From Membranihabitans marinus (GTDB lineage: Bacteria > Bacteroidota > Bacteroidia > Chitinophagales > Saprospiraceae), in contig NZ_JAHVHU010000014.1 of NCBI RefSeq assembly GCF_019802045.1, positions 1-64,000 on the forward strand: a DNA stretch of 64,000 nucleotides, given 5' to 3'. Below, piece by piece: positions 20,111 to 29,689 of this stretch. Below the pieces are notes generated by a model that was not told the DNA's origin, searched no databases, and saw nothing but the letters and a program-made list of their open reading frames with translations. Within the stretch, counting starts at the first letter, position 1, and each line of letters opens with the position of its first letter. Both the position numbers and the translations under genes were made by a program.

Positions 20111-22063
20111 ATGAGATTATTATATATTACACTGATCATTTTTATTCTGGGAAGTTGCGAATTTCTCGACAAACTACCCGATGATATGAAAACAGGCGAA
20201 ACGGTCTGGACATCCAGAAAAGAAACCGAAAGTTTTCTGTACAACGTTTACGCCGCTATTCCGACGCCAGCTCTGAATCTGGGGTATGGTTTTATGGGAA
20301 TTTCTGATGAGATTGATTTTACCTGGAACGTTTATCCAAGTTACAATATTAATCTTGGGAACTGGAATTCAAACTCCAATTTTCAAAATCATTGGGGCCG
20401 GTATTACAAGGCCATTCGAGCTTCTTTTGTATTTGAAAACAATGTAGATCGAAACCCAGAACTCAGTGAGGAGCTCATCGCTCAGTACAAAGCTGAGGTT
20501 AAGTTCCTTCGAGGATATTATTATTGGCAGTTAATCCAGCAATATGGCCCCGTTCCGTTGATTACTGAAGAACGACCAGTGAGTGCGGATTGGGATTTGT
20601 TTCGGGCTCCCTTCGATACCGTCGTCGAATACATCATCGAAATGATGGAAGAAGCCCAGAAAGACCTGCCGGTTCGATGGCAGAACACCGATCGCACCTG
20701 GCTGGGTAAACCCGATCAAATGACGTGCAAAGCTATTATCGCAGCCGCTTTGACGACCGCTGCCAGTCCGCAGTGGAATGGAAATTCGGAATATAATGGA
20801 TTTACAAATAGTGATGGTACCGCTTTGGCTTCGACTTCTTATGATCCTGGGAAGTGGCAACGGGCCATGGAGGCAAATAAAGCGGTGATTGATCTGGCAG
20901 AAAGTGGACAAGTCGATGTGAAACTATACCGAAATAATGAAAATGGAAAAGGCACAGAATTTAGCGCATTTAAATCTGTTCGGCAGGTCCATTTGGATGG
21001 TTGGAACCCGGAGATTATTTGGGGAAAGTCGAATTATAATCCCACAGGATGGTCAGTGCATGCTTCACCAGGTCCCAATAACCTGGGAGGGATTGCTCCC
21101 ACGCAGCGAATCGTCGATGCTTTCATGATGGAGAATGGAAAGTGGATCACAGATTCGGAATCCGGTTATGTAGAAGAAGGATTTGCAGCAGAAGGGGGAG
21201 CTAATTATATTCCTGATGGGCTGAATCCATCGTCAGACCGTGTGGATATTATCGAAGCCATCCGAAATGAAGATGCATGGGGGCACTGGCCCGGTGAATG
21301 GAATATGTATGCCAATCGGGAACCGAGGTTTTATGCTTCCGTTTTGTACAATAAGCGAATTATTCCTCAAGTTCCTCGTGATATTGCAAAGAGAGATTAC
21401 TACTCGTCCCCGGGACAGAAAAATGGATACGGTCGGGTAGAATTTTATTATGGCGGATCATCTCGTCAGTCTGGATCGTATACTTTTTTCCCGCGGACAG
21501 GTTATTTGGTTTTAAAAAATGTAAGTTTTCAAAGCAATATGCGGGATCGAAATATCGCAGATGCCAACCGACCATTGATTCTCATTCGGTACGCCAAAGT
21601 TCTCTTGGATTATATCGAATGTCTAAATGAGGTAGACCCCAACCATCCGGATATAGAAAAGTATTGGAATGACATCCGAGATCGCGCTGGTATTCCTGGA
21701 ATATATGACGCTTATCCGGAAATCAAAGGGAATAAGGAACTCCAGCTGGAACATATCCTTCGCGAGCGACAGGTAGAGTTAGCGTTCGAAGAATCTTTTG
21801 ATCGCTACTTTACCATGCGTCGACGCCTTTTAGCAGGAACGGCAGATGATGGCGATCCGATGCGTAAATACGGCGCCGGAGGTAAAATGTGGGGCATGGA
21901 TATCAATGCAGGAAATCCATCTACCAATGATTTTGATTTTACGGGTTTCTATGAACGAGTCCCTTTCGAAACGCGGGTGTTCGACGATAAAATGTATTTG
22001 TTCCCGATACCGCAAAGCGAAATAGACCGGAATAAGAATTTAGTTCAGAATCCAGGTTGGTAA
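20111..22063 (+). CDS. SusD/RagB-type glycan-binding lipoprotein (SusD2)
   Basis: 650 residues with an SPII signal (IFILGSC, then EFLDKLPDD). The SusD helical motifs are clear: KEVKFLRGYYYWQLIQQYGPVPL-like near residues 120-150, KVLLDYIECLNEVDPNHPD near 500, and ILRERQVELAFEESFDRYFTMRR near 560. The C-terminus MYLFPIPQSEIDRNKNLVQNPGW is the family's usual ending. It lies 12 bp after SusC2 and would bind the same glycan at the surface. No truncation or frameshift is seen. Confidence 0.95.
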   Translation: MRLLYITLIIFILGSCEFLDKLPDDMKTGETVWTSRKETESFLYNVYAAIPTPALNLGYGFMGISDEIDFTWNVYPSYNINLGNWNSNSNFQNHWGRYYKAIRASFVFENNVDRNPELSEELIAQYKAEVKFLRGYYYWQLIQQYGPVPLITEERPVSADWDLFRAPFDTVVEYIIEMMEEAQKDLPVRWQNTDRTWLGKPDQMTCKAIIAAALTTAASPQWNGNSEYNGFTNSDGTALASTSYDPGKWQRAMEANKAVIDLAESGQVDVKLYRNNENGKGTEFSAFKSVRQVHLDGWNPEIIWGKSNYNPTGWSVHASPGPNNLGGIAPTQRIVDAFMMENGKWITDSESGYVEEGFAAEGGANYIPDGLNPSSDRVDIIEAIRNEDAWGHWPGEWNMYANREPRFYASVLYNKRIIPQVPRDIAKRDYYSSPGQKNGYGRVEFYYGGSSRQSGSYTFFPRTGYLVLKNVSFQSNMRDRNIADANRPLILIRYAKVLLDYIECLNEVDPNHPDIEKYWNDIRDRAGIPGIYDAYPEIKGNKELQLEHILRERQVELAFEESFDRYFTMRRRLLAGTADDGDPMRKYGAGGKMWGMDINAGNPSTNDFDFTGFYERVPFETRVFDDKMYLFPIPQSEIDRNKNLVQNPGW

Positions 22064-22088
22064 TTTTTTATAAAGTAAATGTAGAAAA

Positions 22089-22934
22089 ATGAAAAATATC
22101 CTAATATATGCGTGCCTAATCGTCATGTGTACCCAGATGTCCTGTGAAAAGGGACTTGATTTGATAGAGGTAGATAGTACGGTTTATATTCCTCAGTATG
22201 GCATCTCGGAGCATCCTTTGTTGCTGGGAGAGTCGTTTCTCAACCTGGGGGTTTATCAGGCAGGAGTCAATCAAAAAGCTGGTAACCTGGAAGTGACAAT
22301 GGATGTTGATCCGTCTGCTTTGGAAGATTTTTTGGCAGACCATCCAGATTTTGAGATGCTCCCCGAAAACTATTTTGATCTGGCTGAGAATAAAGTAGTA
22401 ATTCCTTCAGGTGATGAGCGAGGTTTTTTGCCGGTGCACATCAAGAACATCGGGACGGACTTTGTTGACAAGAACTATGTTCTGCCGATTAGTATTCAGG
22501 ATGTCTCCCCGGAAGTCGATGTTCTGGAAGATCAGAAAACGGCATTTTTGACTTTTCCCCGTTATCGCAATATGTACGAAGGAAATTATAAGGCTTTTGG
22601 AACCGTCTCTGAGGAAACTGGAAATGCCACTGTAGATAAAATAGATAAAGTAATTTTTGCAGAGACAGCCGGTCCGCAAAGCATTCGCATCAATAGCCTG
22701 ATCAAGTCAGGAGATGTGATTCTGACGGTGAAGGGCACCGAGGTAGAGGTCGCAGAAGCGCCCGGGTCGGAAAGTTTGGAAATCTCGAACCAGGCAGGTA
22801 AGTCCAGTACTTTCACCGGAGCGTTTGATCCGGTTTACCAGCGGGCCAATGGGACCTTTGATCTTTATTTCACCTATGAAACCAATGGAGAGAAGAATAA
22901 TGTACAGGTGCAACTCGATTTTTGGATGGAGTGA
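22089..22934 (+). CDS. DUF1735-domain surface lipoprotein
   Basis: 281 residues with an SPII signal (MCTQMSC). The DUF1735 (BT_3987-like) domain covers about residues 30-155 (VTMDVDPSALEDFL, FDLAENKVVIPSGDERGFLPV, NYVLPISIQDV). A C-terminal beta-rich domain starting YEGNYKAFGTV (about 165-281) resembles the DUF4361-type partner domain found in many such proteins. It sits 25 bp after SusD2 in the position of SusE/SusF-like glycan-binding proteins. The binding role is inferred from position and family. Confidence 0.85.
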   Translation: MKNILIYACLIVMCTQMSCEKGLDLIEVDSTVYIPQYGISEHPLLLGESFLNLGVYQAGVNQKAGNLEVTMDVDPSALEDFLADHPDFEMLPENYFDLAENKVVIPSGDERGFLPVHIKNIGTDFVDKNYVLPISIQDVSPEVDVLEDQKTAFLTFPRYRNMYEGNYKAFGTVSEETGNATVDKIDKVIFAETAGPQSIRINSLIKSGDVILTVKGTEVEVAEAPGSESLEISNQAGKSSTFTGAFDPVYQRANGTFDLYFTYETNGEKNNVQVQLDFWME

Positions 22935-22966
22935 TATGTAGCTGATTAGTTAATTAAATACACTCA

Positions 22967-24616
22967 ATGGGGGCCATTAATTGTCTTTGGATATGTATTC
23001 TGCTGGTATGTGCTTCTTTAATTTCATGTGATAAGAAGGAAGATGCCGGGCATCACCAATCTGTACCTGCCGCAATATTTGCTACGTTCGAAGACGGCCA
23101 TGGCCTGTTTTTTCCACAGGAATCTACACCATATGGGGATACCATTCATTTTGTTTTTGGAACACACTTTCCCGAAGGCAGTGACCAGGAAATAGATGTT
23201 TCCCGAATGTGGCTCCAGGCGAATGGATCCGTTGAAGTGGCCGTGGATGGCAGATCACCTGCTTACGTGGACCTCAATCGACCCACCACCATTACGATAA
23301 AGTCACCTGGAAATATGCCAAGCCGACATGTCGTCATGGGTGAGATTAGAAAAAGTTCTGAAGCTCAGATAACTCATTTTAGTGTGCCGGAGGTCGGTTT
23401 TGGAAGCTTTATCCGCGAAGATGAGAAAGTGATCGAATTGCTGATCGGTGACCGGGATTCCGGTTTGCTTAAGCCAACCATCGAGCTGTCTCCGTATGCC
23501 ACTATAACACCAGATTCTTCAGAAGCACAAAATTTCACCAAAGAAATAGAATATGTGGTGACGGCTGAGGATGGAACTCAGGTGCGATACACCGTAAAAC
23601 CGGTACCGCCGGGATACGGAAAAATCGATATAGCGGATATGGTCTTGATCTACCACGGTGGCGTACATCGTCCGATGGAATGGACAAAGGATCAATTTGA
23701 TCCCTATGTGACCTATGAAGATGAGAAGGGGGGCAAAAATTGGCTTTTTGACGGATTCTTGTTTTTGGAATTCAAGGACGGTCAGGGGCGTGGTTTTGCA
23801 CCTGGTTATGTAGAAGGGAACGCCCGGCGAACGGAGTGGGAGTGGTTAATGGATCGGCACTTTGGTAACCATACGGCTTTTGCTGCATTGGATGCCAGCA
23901 TTGAATCCCATATTTCGGAGTTAGGTTCGCCCCCGTTCAAACACAAAGTGGTGATGGGGCTGCCTTCACCTATTCCTGGACAAAAAGATTGGGGAGAATT
24001 GAATGGCGAACGGCTGGACTTCTCCAAAAGATCAGATCGATTAAAAGCCGCACATTGGTTTATTGATACTTTTATCCAACGTTTTGAAGCCCAAAACTAT
24101 AAGCACATCGAATTGGATGGATTCTACTGGGTTGATGAAGATGTCGCTAAAAATGAAGACCTTTTGAATAATCTTGGTGATTATATACGGAAGGGTGATA
24201 ATCGCTTTTATTGGATCCCTTATTGGCGGGCCAAAGGAAACAACCGATGGAAGGAGCTGGGTTTTGATTTTGCCTGGCAACAACCGAACCACTTTTTTAA
24301 CTCCGGTGTCCCGGATTCTCGATTGGATGTAGCGTGTGAGTTTGGCCGGGAACATGGCATGGGGATGGAAATGGAATTTGACGGTCGTGCTATAGCTCAT
24401 TCACCCACAGGATTTCGAAGTCGTCTGGAAGCTTACATCGATTATTTTGAAAAAAATCTGGTATATCGGTATGCGTCGATTGCCTATTATGAAGGGGGAA
24501 ATGGCATCTATCATTTTTCAAGGTCCAATGACCCGTTGGACAAAAAACTGTTGGGCAGGTTAGCCAAAAAAATTATTGAGCGGAAAAAGTGGTTTTTTCC
24601 GGAAGACGACGATTAA
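22967..24616 (+). CDS. DUF4855 family lipoprotein with N-terminal DUF5018-like domain
   Basis: 549 residues with an SPII signal (LVCASLISC, then DKKED). The N-terminal 200 residues end in a DUF5018/cadherin-like beta-sandwich (FSVPEVGFGSFIRED, YVVTAEDGTQVRYTVKP). From about residue 218 the DUF4855 domain runs to the end. Its motifs are DMVLIYHGGVHRPMEW, WLFDGFLFLEFKDG, HKVVMGLPSPIPGQKDWG, HIELDGFYWVDEDVAKNED, WIPYWRAKGNNRWKELG, FDFAWQQPNHFFN and GMEMEFDGRA. The many Trp and acidic residues and the E-L-D-G-F-Y-W segment look like a TIM-barrel glycosidase, but no activity is established for the family that I can state. The next gene is a close paralogue. Confidence 0.82.
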   Translation: MGAINCLWICILLVCASLISCDKKEDAGHHQSVPAAIFATFEDGHGLFFPQESTPYGDTIHFVFGTHFPEGSDQEIDVSRMWLQANGSVEVAVDGRSPAYVDLNRPTTITIKSPGNMPSRHVVMGEIRKSSEAQITHFSVPEVGFGSFIREDEKVIELLIGDRDSGLLKPTIELSPYATITPDSSEAQNFTKEIEYVVTAEDGTQVRYTVKPVPPGYGKIDIADMVLIYHGGVHRPMEWTKDQFDPYVTYEDEKGGKNWLFDGFLFLEFKDGQGRGFAPGYVEGNARRTEWEWLMDRHFGNHTAFAALDASIESHISELGSPPFKHKVVMGLPSPIPGQKDWGELNGERLDFSKRSDRLKAAHWFIDTFIQRFEAQNYKHIELDGFYWVDEDVAKNEDLLNNLGDYIRKGDNRFYWIPYWRAKGNNRWKELGFDFAWQQPNHFFNSGVPDSRLDVACEFGREHGMGMEMEFDGRAIAHSPTGFRSRLEAYIDYFEKNLVYRYASIAYYEGGNGIYHFSRSNDPLDKKLLGRLAKKIIERKKWFFPEDDD

Positions 24617-24642
24617 AGTATTGAAATAGAATAAATTATACT

Positions 24643-25779
24643 ATGATGATGGACTGTACATGCAGTAAGAAGATTAGGCCTGGGATTGACACGGGAGCTA
24701 TAAGTATTATACGATCGGGCATTCTGATTGTTTTTTTAGTTCTTTTGATGGGAACTCTAAGTCATGGGCAATCCGATTATGGCCGCATCGATATGGCGGA
24801 CGTTGTGTTGATTTATCACGGGGGTGTACATCGACCGATGGAATGGACGCAGGACCAGTTTGATCCTTATGTGGTGTATGAAGACGAGACTGGAGCAAAA
24901 GATTGGTTGTTTGACGGATTTCTGTTTCTGGAATTTAAAGACGGAAATGGTCGGGGGTTTGCGCCCGGATACGTGGGAGAACATGCCCGGAAGACAGAGT
25001 GGGAGTGGTTGATGGACCGTCATTTTGGTGCGACAACAGCTTTTGGCGCTTTAGATGCCAGCATTGATGCGCAAATCAAAGAACTTGGTGCCCCACCATT
25101 CAAACACAAAGTCATCATGGGCTTGCCGTCGCCAATTCCGGATTTTCAGGATTGGGGGGAGTTGGATGGCCAGACTTTAGACTTTTCATCGGAGGAGGAC
25201 CGGCTAAAGGCCGCTTATTGGTTTATTGAAGAATTTGTCAATCGATTTAAAGCAGCAGATTATAAGCATATTGAACTGGAAGGTTTTTATTGGGTGGATG
25301 AAGATGTTGCGAAGAATGAAGATATTCTCAATCAAATTGGCGATTACGTACGAACCAAAGATCTTAAGTTTGTTTGGATTCCGTATTGGGGAGCTAAAGG
25401 ATATGACCGATGGCAAGAACTGGGCTTTGATTTTGCCTGGCAACAACCGAATCACTTTTTCAATTCCAATGTCCCTGATTCTCAGCTTGATAAAGCCTGT
25501 GAATTTGGTCGCAAACATGGGATGGGGATGGAAATGGAATTTGACGGCCGGGCTCTGGCTCGTTCTGAAACTGGATTTAGTCACCGTTTGGAAGCATATA
25601 TACACTACTTTGAGCGACATCATGTGTTTTCAGAGGCATCGATTGCTTACTATGAAGGTGGGAATGGAGTTTATCAGTTTTCAAAATCCGACAATCCGGC
25701 GGATAAAAAGCTTTTTCATAAATTAGCACAAAAAATTATTGACCGGAAAACTATGTTTTTTTCGAACGGTAAAAAGTAG
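24643..25779 (+). CDS. DUF4855 family secreted protein (paralogue, domain only)
   Basis: 378 residues. A rather long charged N-terminus is followed by a hydrophobic signal (IIRSGILIVFLVLLMGTLSHG), and then only the DUF4855 domain. It is collinear with the preceding protein without gaps, with most residues identical, including IYHGGVHRPMEW, GFYWVDEDVAKNED, FAWQQPNHFFN and GMEMEFDGRA. It lacks the DUF5018-like part and has no lipobox Cys, so it is probably soluble in the periplasm or secreted while its partner is surface-anchored. Clear tandem duplication followed by loss or gain of the anchor domain. Confidence 0.85.
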   Translation: MMMDCTCSKKIRPGIDTGAISIIRSGILIVFLVLLMGTLSHGQSDYGRIDMADVVLIYHGGVHRPMEWTQDQFDPYVVYEDETGAKDWLFDGFLFLEFKDGNGRGFAPGYVGEHARKTEWEWLMDRHFGATTAFGALDASIDAQIKELGAPPFKHKVIMGLPSPIPDFQDWGELDGQTLDFSSEEDRLKAAYWFIEEFVNRFKAADYKHIELEGFYWVDEDVAKNEDILNQIGDYVRTKDLKFVWIPYWGAKGYDRWQELGFDFAWQQPNHFFNSNVPDSQLDKACEFGRKHGMGMEMEFDGRALARSETGFSHRLEAYIHYFERHHVFSEASIAYYEGGNGVYQFSKSDNPADKKLFHKLAQKIIDRKTMFFSNGKK

Positions 25780-25999
25780 AATTTAGGTAAAAAAATCCGG
25801 TGATATTCGCGAAATGAGCTGTGAAGTTGTTTACTTGCACCGGATAACCAACGGACTTTATGGACGTGGATGGTTCAGTGGAAGGTGAGCTTCATTTCTT
25901 TCAGCACGAAAGAGTGAAGATATACGAATGGTGTTACTCCACATCGTGAGCGAAGTGATGCTTGTTTTTTTTTATTCATTGCGCAATGTATTAACCGAT

Positions 26000-28900
26000 A
26001 TGCGATATTTGTCACTACTAAATAAAGCTACAGTCTTCTGTCTGATCGGGGGACTTTTTCTATTTTATTCCTGCACACCAAAACGATCTGAAGTAAAAGT
26101 ACTTTTACTAGCATCACCGCAAAGTCTGGACAGTGCGGTGCTCCCGGACATCGAAGCAAAAGACTGGAAACTAACACAAGTTACTCCAACTGCTGGTTTT
26201 TTGAATGAGGACACGTTAGCTACTTACAGTGCTGTTCTTTTACGCTTGTCGGACCTGGATGATCTTTACTACCGGGATCGCAATGTATTAGAACGCTATG
26301 TGGAAAGTGGAGGCGGATTGGTTGCGCTTATCGACACGATCAAACCGTACCCGGTCTGGAAGATTACAAAAACTTTACAGGAACTGGAACTGAATATACC
26401 ATCCATGTATGGTGCCGGTCACGTGGTTCTTGTGCCTTCGCATGGACAGGAAGGCTTGGTAGAAGCATTGCAATCAGCGGTTGGTCCGAATTATGTGGTC
26501 AGTTTTGATGATGCGATAACAGGTCGTATACCAGACAGCAGCCGGTTTTCAAGACAGGTTCTCGTACAAGGTATGGATGAACCCATGGAAATGGAGATTT
26601 TGCCGAATAATGATATCTTGATGGTTGAGCGGAAAGGATTGGTGAAACTGTATGATGCATCAGAAGGAGAGATTCGGGTAATCCACCGATTTGATGTCTT
26701 TAGTGGAATAGAAGACGGTTTACTGGGCATGACGATTGATCCGGATTTTGAGGAAAATGGGTGGGTTTATTTTTACTATGCCGTTGGTGGTGATGATCAC
26801 AAGAACCGATTATCACGAATCGATTACCAGGAGGGGCAACTTAATCTGGATAGTGAGAAAATTTTACTGGAAATACCTATGCAGCGGCAGTATTGCTGTC
26901 ATTCAGCGGGTTATCTGACCTTCGACTCGCAAGGGATGTTGTATCTGTCTACCGGTGACAATACCAACGCTGAAGAAGCGGAGGGGTATATTCCGATTGA
27001 TGAGCGTCCGGGAAGGGAGTTGGCAGATGACCAGGCCACTGCTGCCAACACCAATGACCTCCGGGGCAAAATCCTACGAATAAAACCTGAAGATGACGGA
27101 ACGTATTCTATTCCTGAAGGAAATCTTTTTCCAGAAGGCATGGCCAATACACGGCCTGAGATTTATATCATGGGGTGCCGGAATCCTTATCGGTTTAGTG
27201 TGGACAAAAACGGGACGGTTTATTGGGGCGATGTTGGTCCCTACACCAAAGTCCAGGGAAAGTATGGATCTTTAAGTTATGATGAATTTAACCGTGCAGA
27301 TGAACCCGGTTTTTATGGCTGGCCTTATTTCCTGGGAGACAATGAAGCCTACCCCTACTATGATTTTGAAACCAAAGAGGTAGGACCCCGGTTTGATCCG
27401 GAAAATCCGGTCAATTTATCACCGAACAATACCGGACTCAAAGAACTTCCTTTACCACAGCCTGCCTTTATATGGTATGGAAGTGAGCGCATTGACCGTT
27501 TTCCGCTAGTAGGGCAGGGAGGTGCATCCGGTATGGCGGGGCCCGTCTATGACTATGCGGCTATGGATGGAGCTCCATTTCAATTGGCCGGTTACTATGA
27601 TGGGAAATTGATTATATACGAATGGATTCGAAATTGGTTTTTAGTAGTGGAATTTGATGAAGAAGGGGAAATGGTCAGCATGGAACCCTTTCTGGATCAG
27701 TTTGATTTTTCATCTCCGGTTGATTTCAAATTTGGACCCGATGGTGCGATGTACGTGCTCGAATATGGATCCAATTGGTTTTCCAAAAATACAGATGCCA
27801 AGTTGGTTCGGATCGAGTATGTGGAAGGGAACAGAGCGCCGGAAGCCGTCATAGAAGCAGATTATTTGGTAGGTGCGGCTCCATTGGATGTGCAATTTGA
27901 TGCCGGGAGTTCCATTGATTTTGATCAGGATGATCAGTTAAGCTATGTATGGCGCATTAAGGGAGAGGAATTGAGCGGCGTGGTGGTTGATTATCGATTT
28001 GAAGAACCAGGAAGTTATTCCGTGACACTTGCAGTCACAGATTCAGAGGGTGCGAGCGGTGAAACATCGGTGCAAGTTGTGGTGGGAAACACCCCGCCTG
28101 AAATCAACTTGGATATTGCGGGTAACAAGACATTCATCCCTAAGAATGGAAAGTTAGCGTATTCCATTTCTGGGAAGGATGCGGAGGATGGAGAGATTCA
28201 AGGGGTGGATTTGCATCCTCAGTTTGGTTATTTGGATCACCGGGCGGATCTGGCATTGATACTGAGTAATTCAGAAACAGTCAATCTAGGTCAGTTTTCC
28301 GAAGGAAAATCACTCATAGAAAAAAGTGACTGCCAATCGTGTCACCATACCGCTGAAAAATCAGTGGGGCCCGCTTATCAGGATGTAGCCGCTAAATATC
28401 AAAATACACCGGTCATCGTGGAAGATTTGGCTGCAAAGGTTATCGAAGGAGGAAGTGGTAATTGGGGGAGTCGGCCGATGACCCCTCATCCTCATCTGAA
28501 TGAACAGGATGCCAGAAAAATGATCCAATACATCATGTCATTGGATGAAAAGACTGCTACCTTATCTCCCCAAGGCATCCTTGAGTTTGACAGCCATGCG
28601 CCGGAAGATCAGTCCGGTGGATATGTGCTCATGGCTGAATATACGGATCAAGGGGGTGAAAACGACACCCCGCCGCTACACACCCGGAGTTACAATGTAT
28701 GGCAGTCGTCCCGGATTGAAGCAGAGTCCTTTGATGAAGGCAATGTAAGTATTGGAACGATTACTACAGAAAAACTAAGTTATATCCGTGGAATCCTTGA
28801 TGGTTCTTATGTTGTGTATGAAAACATAGACCTCACAGACATCGATCACTTGCAATATCGGATCCAGGCCAATGGTCCTGGAGGTAAAATCAGTATTCAT

Positions 28901-29089
28901 TTGGATCGCATTGACGGACCTGTAGTGAGCGAATTGGTTGTAACACGGAAAGCTGGCGGGAGCTGGGATGTGTACAAAGGAGAATTGCAATCAACGGACT
29001 CTGTGCATGATTTGTACATCGTATTTACAAACCCCGATAATCCACGCTACAACTTATTTAATATTGATTGGGTGGAGTTTGTGCAGTGA
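26000..29089 (+). CDS. Glucose/sorbosone dehydrogenase-like lipoprotein with PKD, cytochrome c and CBM6
   Basis: 1029 residues from the ATG at 26000 (MRYLSLLNKATVFCLIGGL, lipobox FYSC). The frame opens at 25928, but that start would bury the SPII signal. An N-terminal 120 residues resemble part of a ThuA/GATase-like fold (VLLLASP, GGGLVALIDTIKPYPVW). A six-bladed PQQ-type sugar dehydrogenase propeller follows (MEILPNNDILMVERKGLVKL, GLLGMTIDPDF, YLSTGDNTN, DLRGKILRI, YIMGCRNPYRF, YGWPYFLGD). After it come a PKD domain, a cytochrome c domain with CQSCH (C778, C781, H782), and a C-terminal CBM6 (IEAESFDEG ... YNLFNIDWVEF). It could oxidise bound sugar and pass electrons to its own haem. Last gene of the SusC2 module, 220 bp after its neighbour. 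Confidence 0.9.
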   Translation: MRYLSLLNKATVFCLIGGLFLFYSCTPKRSEVKVLLLASPQSLDSAVLPDIEAKDWKLTQVTPTAGFLNEDTLATYSAVLLRLSDLDDLYYRDRNVLERYVESGGGLVALIDTIKPYPVWKITKTLQELELNIPSMYGAGHVVLVPSHGQEGLVEALQSAVGPNYVVSFDDAITGRIPDSSRFSRQVLVQGMDEPMEMEILPNNDILMVERKGLVKLYDASEGEIRVIHRFDVFSGIEDGLLGMTIDPDFEENGWVYFYYAVGGDDHKNRLSRIDYQEGQLNLDSEKILLEIPMQRQYCCHSAGYLTFDSQGMLYLSTGDNTNAEEAEGYIPIDERPGRELADDQATAANTNDLRGKILRIKPEDDGTYSIPEGNLFPEGMANTRPEIYIMGCRNPYRFSVDKNGTVYWGDVGPYTKVQGKYGSLSYDEFNRADEPGFYGWPYFLGDNEAYPYYDFETKEVGPRFDPENPVNLSPNNTGLKELPLPQPAFIWYGSERIDRFPLVGQGGASGMAGPVYDYAAMDGAPFQLAGYYDGKLIIYEWIRNWFLVVEFDEEGEMVSMEPFLDQFDFSSPVDFKFGPDGAMYVLEYGSNWFSKNTDAKLVRIEYVEGNRAPEAVIEADYLVGAAPLDVQFDAGSSIDFDQDDQLSYVWRIKGEELSGVVVDYRFEEPGSYSVTLAVTDSEGASGETSVQVVVGNTPPEINLDIAGNKTFIPKNGKLAYSISGKDAEDGEIQGVDLHPQFGYLDHRADLALILSNSETVNLGQFSEGKSLIEKSDCQSCHHTAEKSVGPAYQDVAAKYQNTPVIVEDLAAKVIEGGSGNWGSRPMTPHPHLNEQDARKMIQYIMSLDEKTATLSPQGILEFDSHAPEDQSGGYVLMAEYTDQGGENDTPPLHTRSYNVWQSSRIEAESFDEGNVSIGTITTEKLSYIRGILDGSYVVYENIDLTDIDHLQYRIQANGPGGKISIHLDRIDGPVVSELVVTRKAGGSWDVYKGELQSTDSVHDLYIVFTNPDNPRYNLFNIDWVEFVQ

Positions 29090-29353
29090 GGTGTAGCAGT
29101 TGGCACTTGCAGAGTAGATAGATGCGGGTGGATAGTGCCCGGCACCTTAATAGGGCATATACGTGTGAATATGAAGTGGCTAATGCGGTGGATGGTGTTT
29201 AGCTCGTGTTGGGACAGTTAGCGGAGTAATGTCCGGCACCCTATTCCGGATTATTTACCACGATTTAATAGATAAAGTTTATGGAGGTGTAGTGTAAGTA
29301 AGGTAATAGCCAGGAATTTGGTAAAGGAAGTGGGCTTTTAATTACGGAGAATC
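29090..29353. other. Intergenic DNA with two short similar palindromes
   Basis: No gene is seen. GTGCCCGGCACC with AATAGGGC (from about 29134) and TGTCCGGCACC with CCTATTCCGG (from about 29228) are two related short motifs of unknown role. No clear terminator follows the CBM6 gene. Confidence 0.4.
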
Positions 29354-29580
29354 TTAACCCGCAAAATTCATGGCTTTTGATTTATGCAGATGCAAGGCAT
29401 CTAACTCCGCAGGAATAGTATTCTATTTCAAGGAGTTAGTAACGCAGCAGATGTATGAATCAAAAGTCAAACGTCACCCAAAATTGGGCTATGTAATATG
29501 CCCAATTTTGGAATTTAAGCAATTGATGCACTACATATTAGGCGTCATAACAGATTGACGTGGTGAATAAAGCGGGTTAA
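29354..29580 (+). repeat. MITE-like intergenic element, copy B (best-preserved ends)
   Basis: 227 bp bounded by a perfect 9-bp terminal inverted repeat, TTAACCCGC (29354-29362) and GCGGGTTAA (29572-29580). With one extra base the match extends outward to GAGAAT. Inside are the ATTCATGGCTTTTGATTTA block, a unique filler, and a hairpin of 12-bp arms (CCAAAATTGGGC at 29478-29489, GCCCAATTTTGG at 29500-29511). The 3' block AAGCAATTGATGCAC ... GAATAAAGCGGG follows. It has no credible coding capacity. Confidence 0.8.
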
Positions 29581-29689
29581 TTCTCTTTCTCCGTCACAGC
29601 TTGATTCGGGCTCTTGATCCTTGGCGACGGAGTAAGAGTCCGCTGGAGGACGAGAATCTTCTGCAGAACATGAAGGATTGAAACTGCTT
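29581..29689. other. Spacer downstream of the minus-strand sigma gene
   Basis: A 7-bp inverted repeat CTCCGTC / GACGGAG lies here without a T-tract on either side. It is not convincing as a terminator. Confidence 0.3.

Noticed and set aside
25928-25999. Upstream start of the sugar dehydrogenase gene
   Set aside because: It would add a second hydrophobic stretch before a complete lipoprotein signal that begins at 26000.
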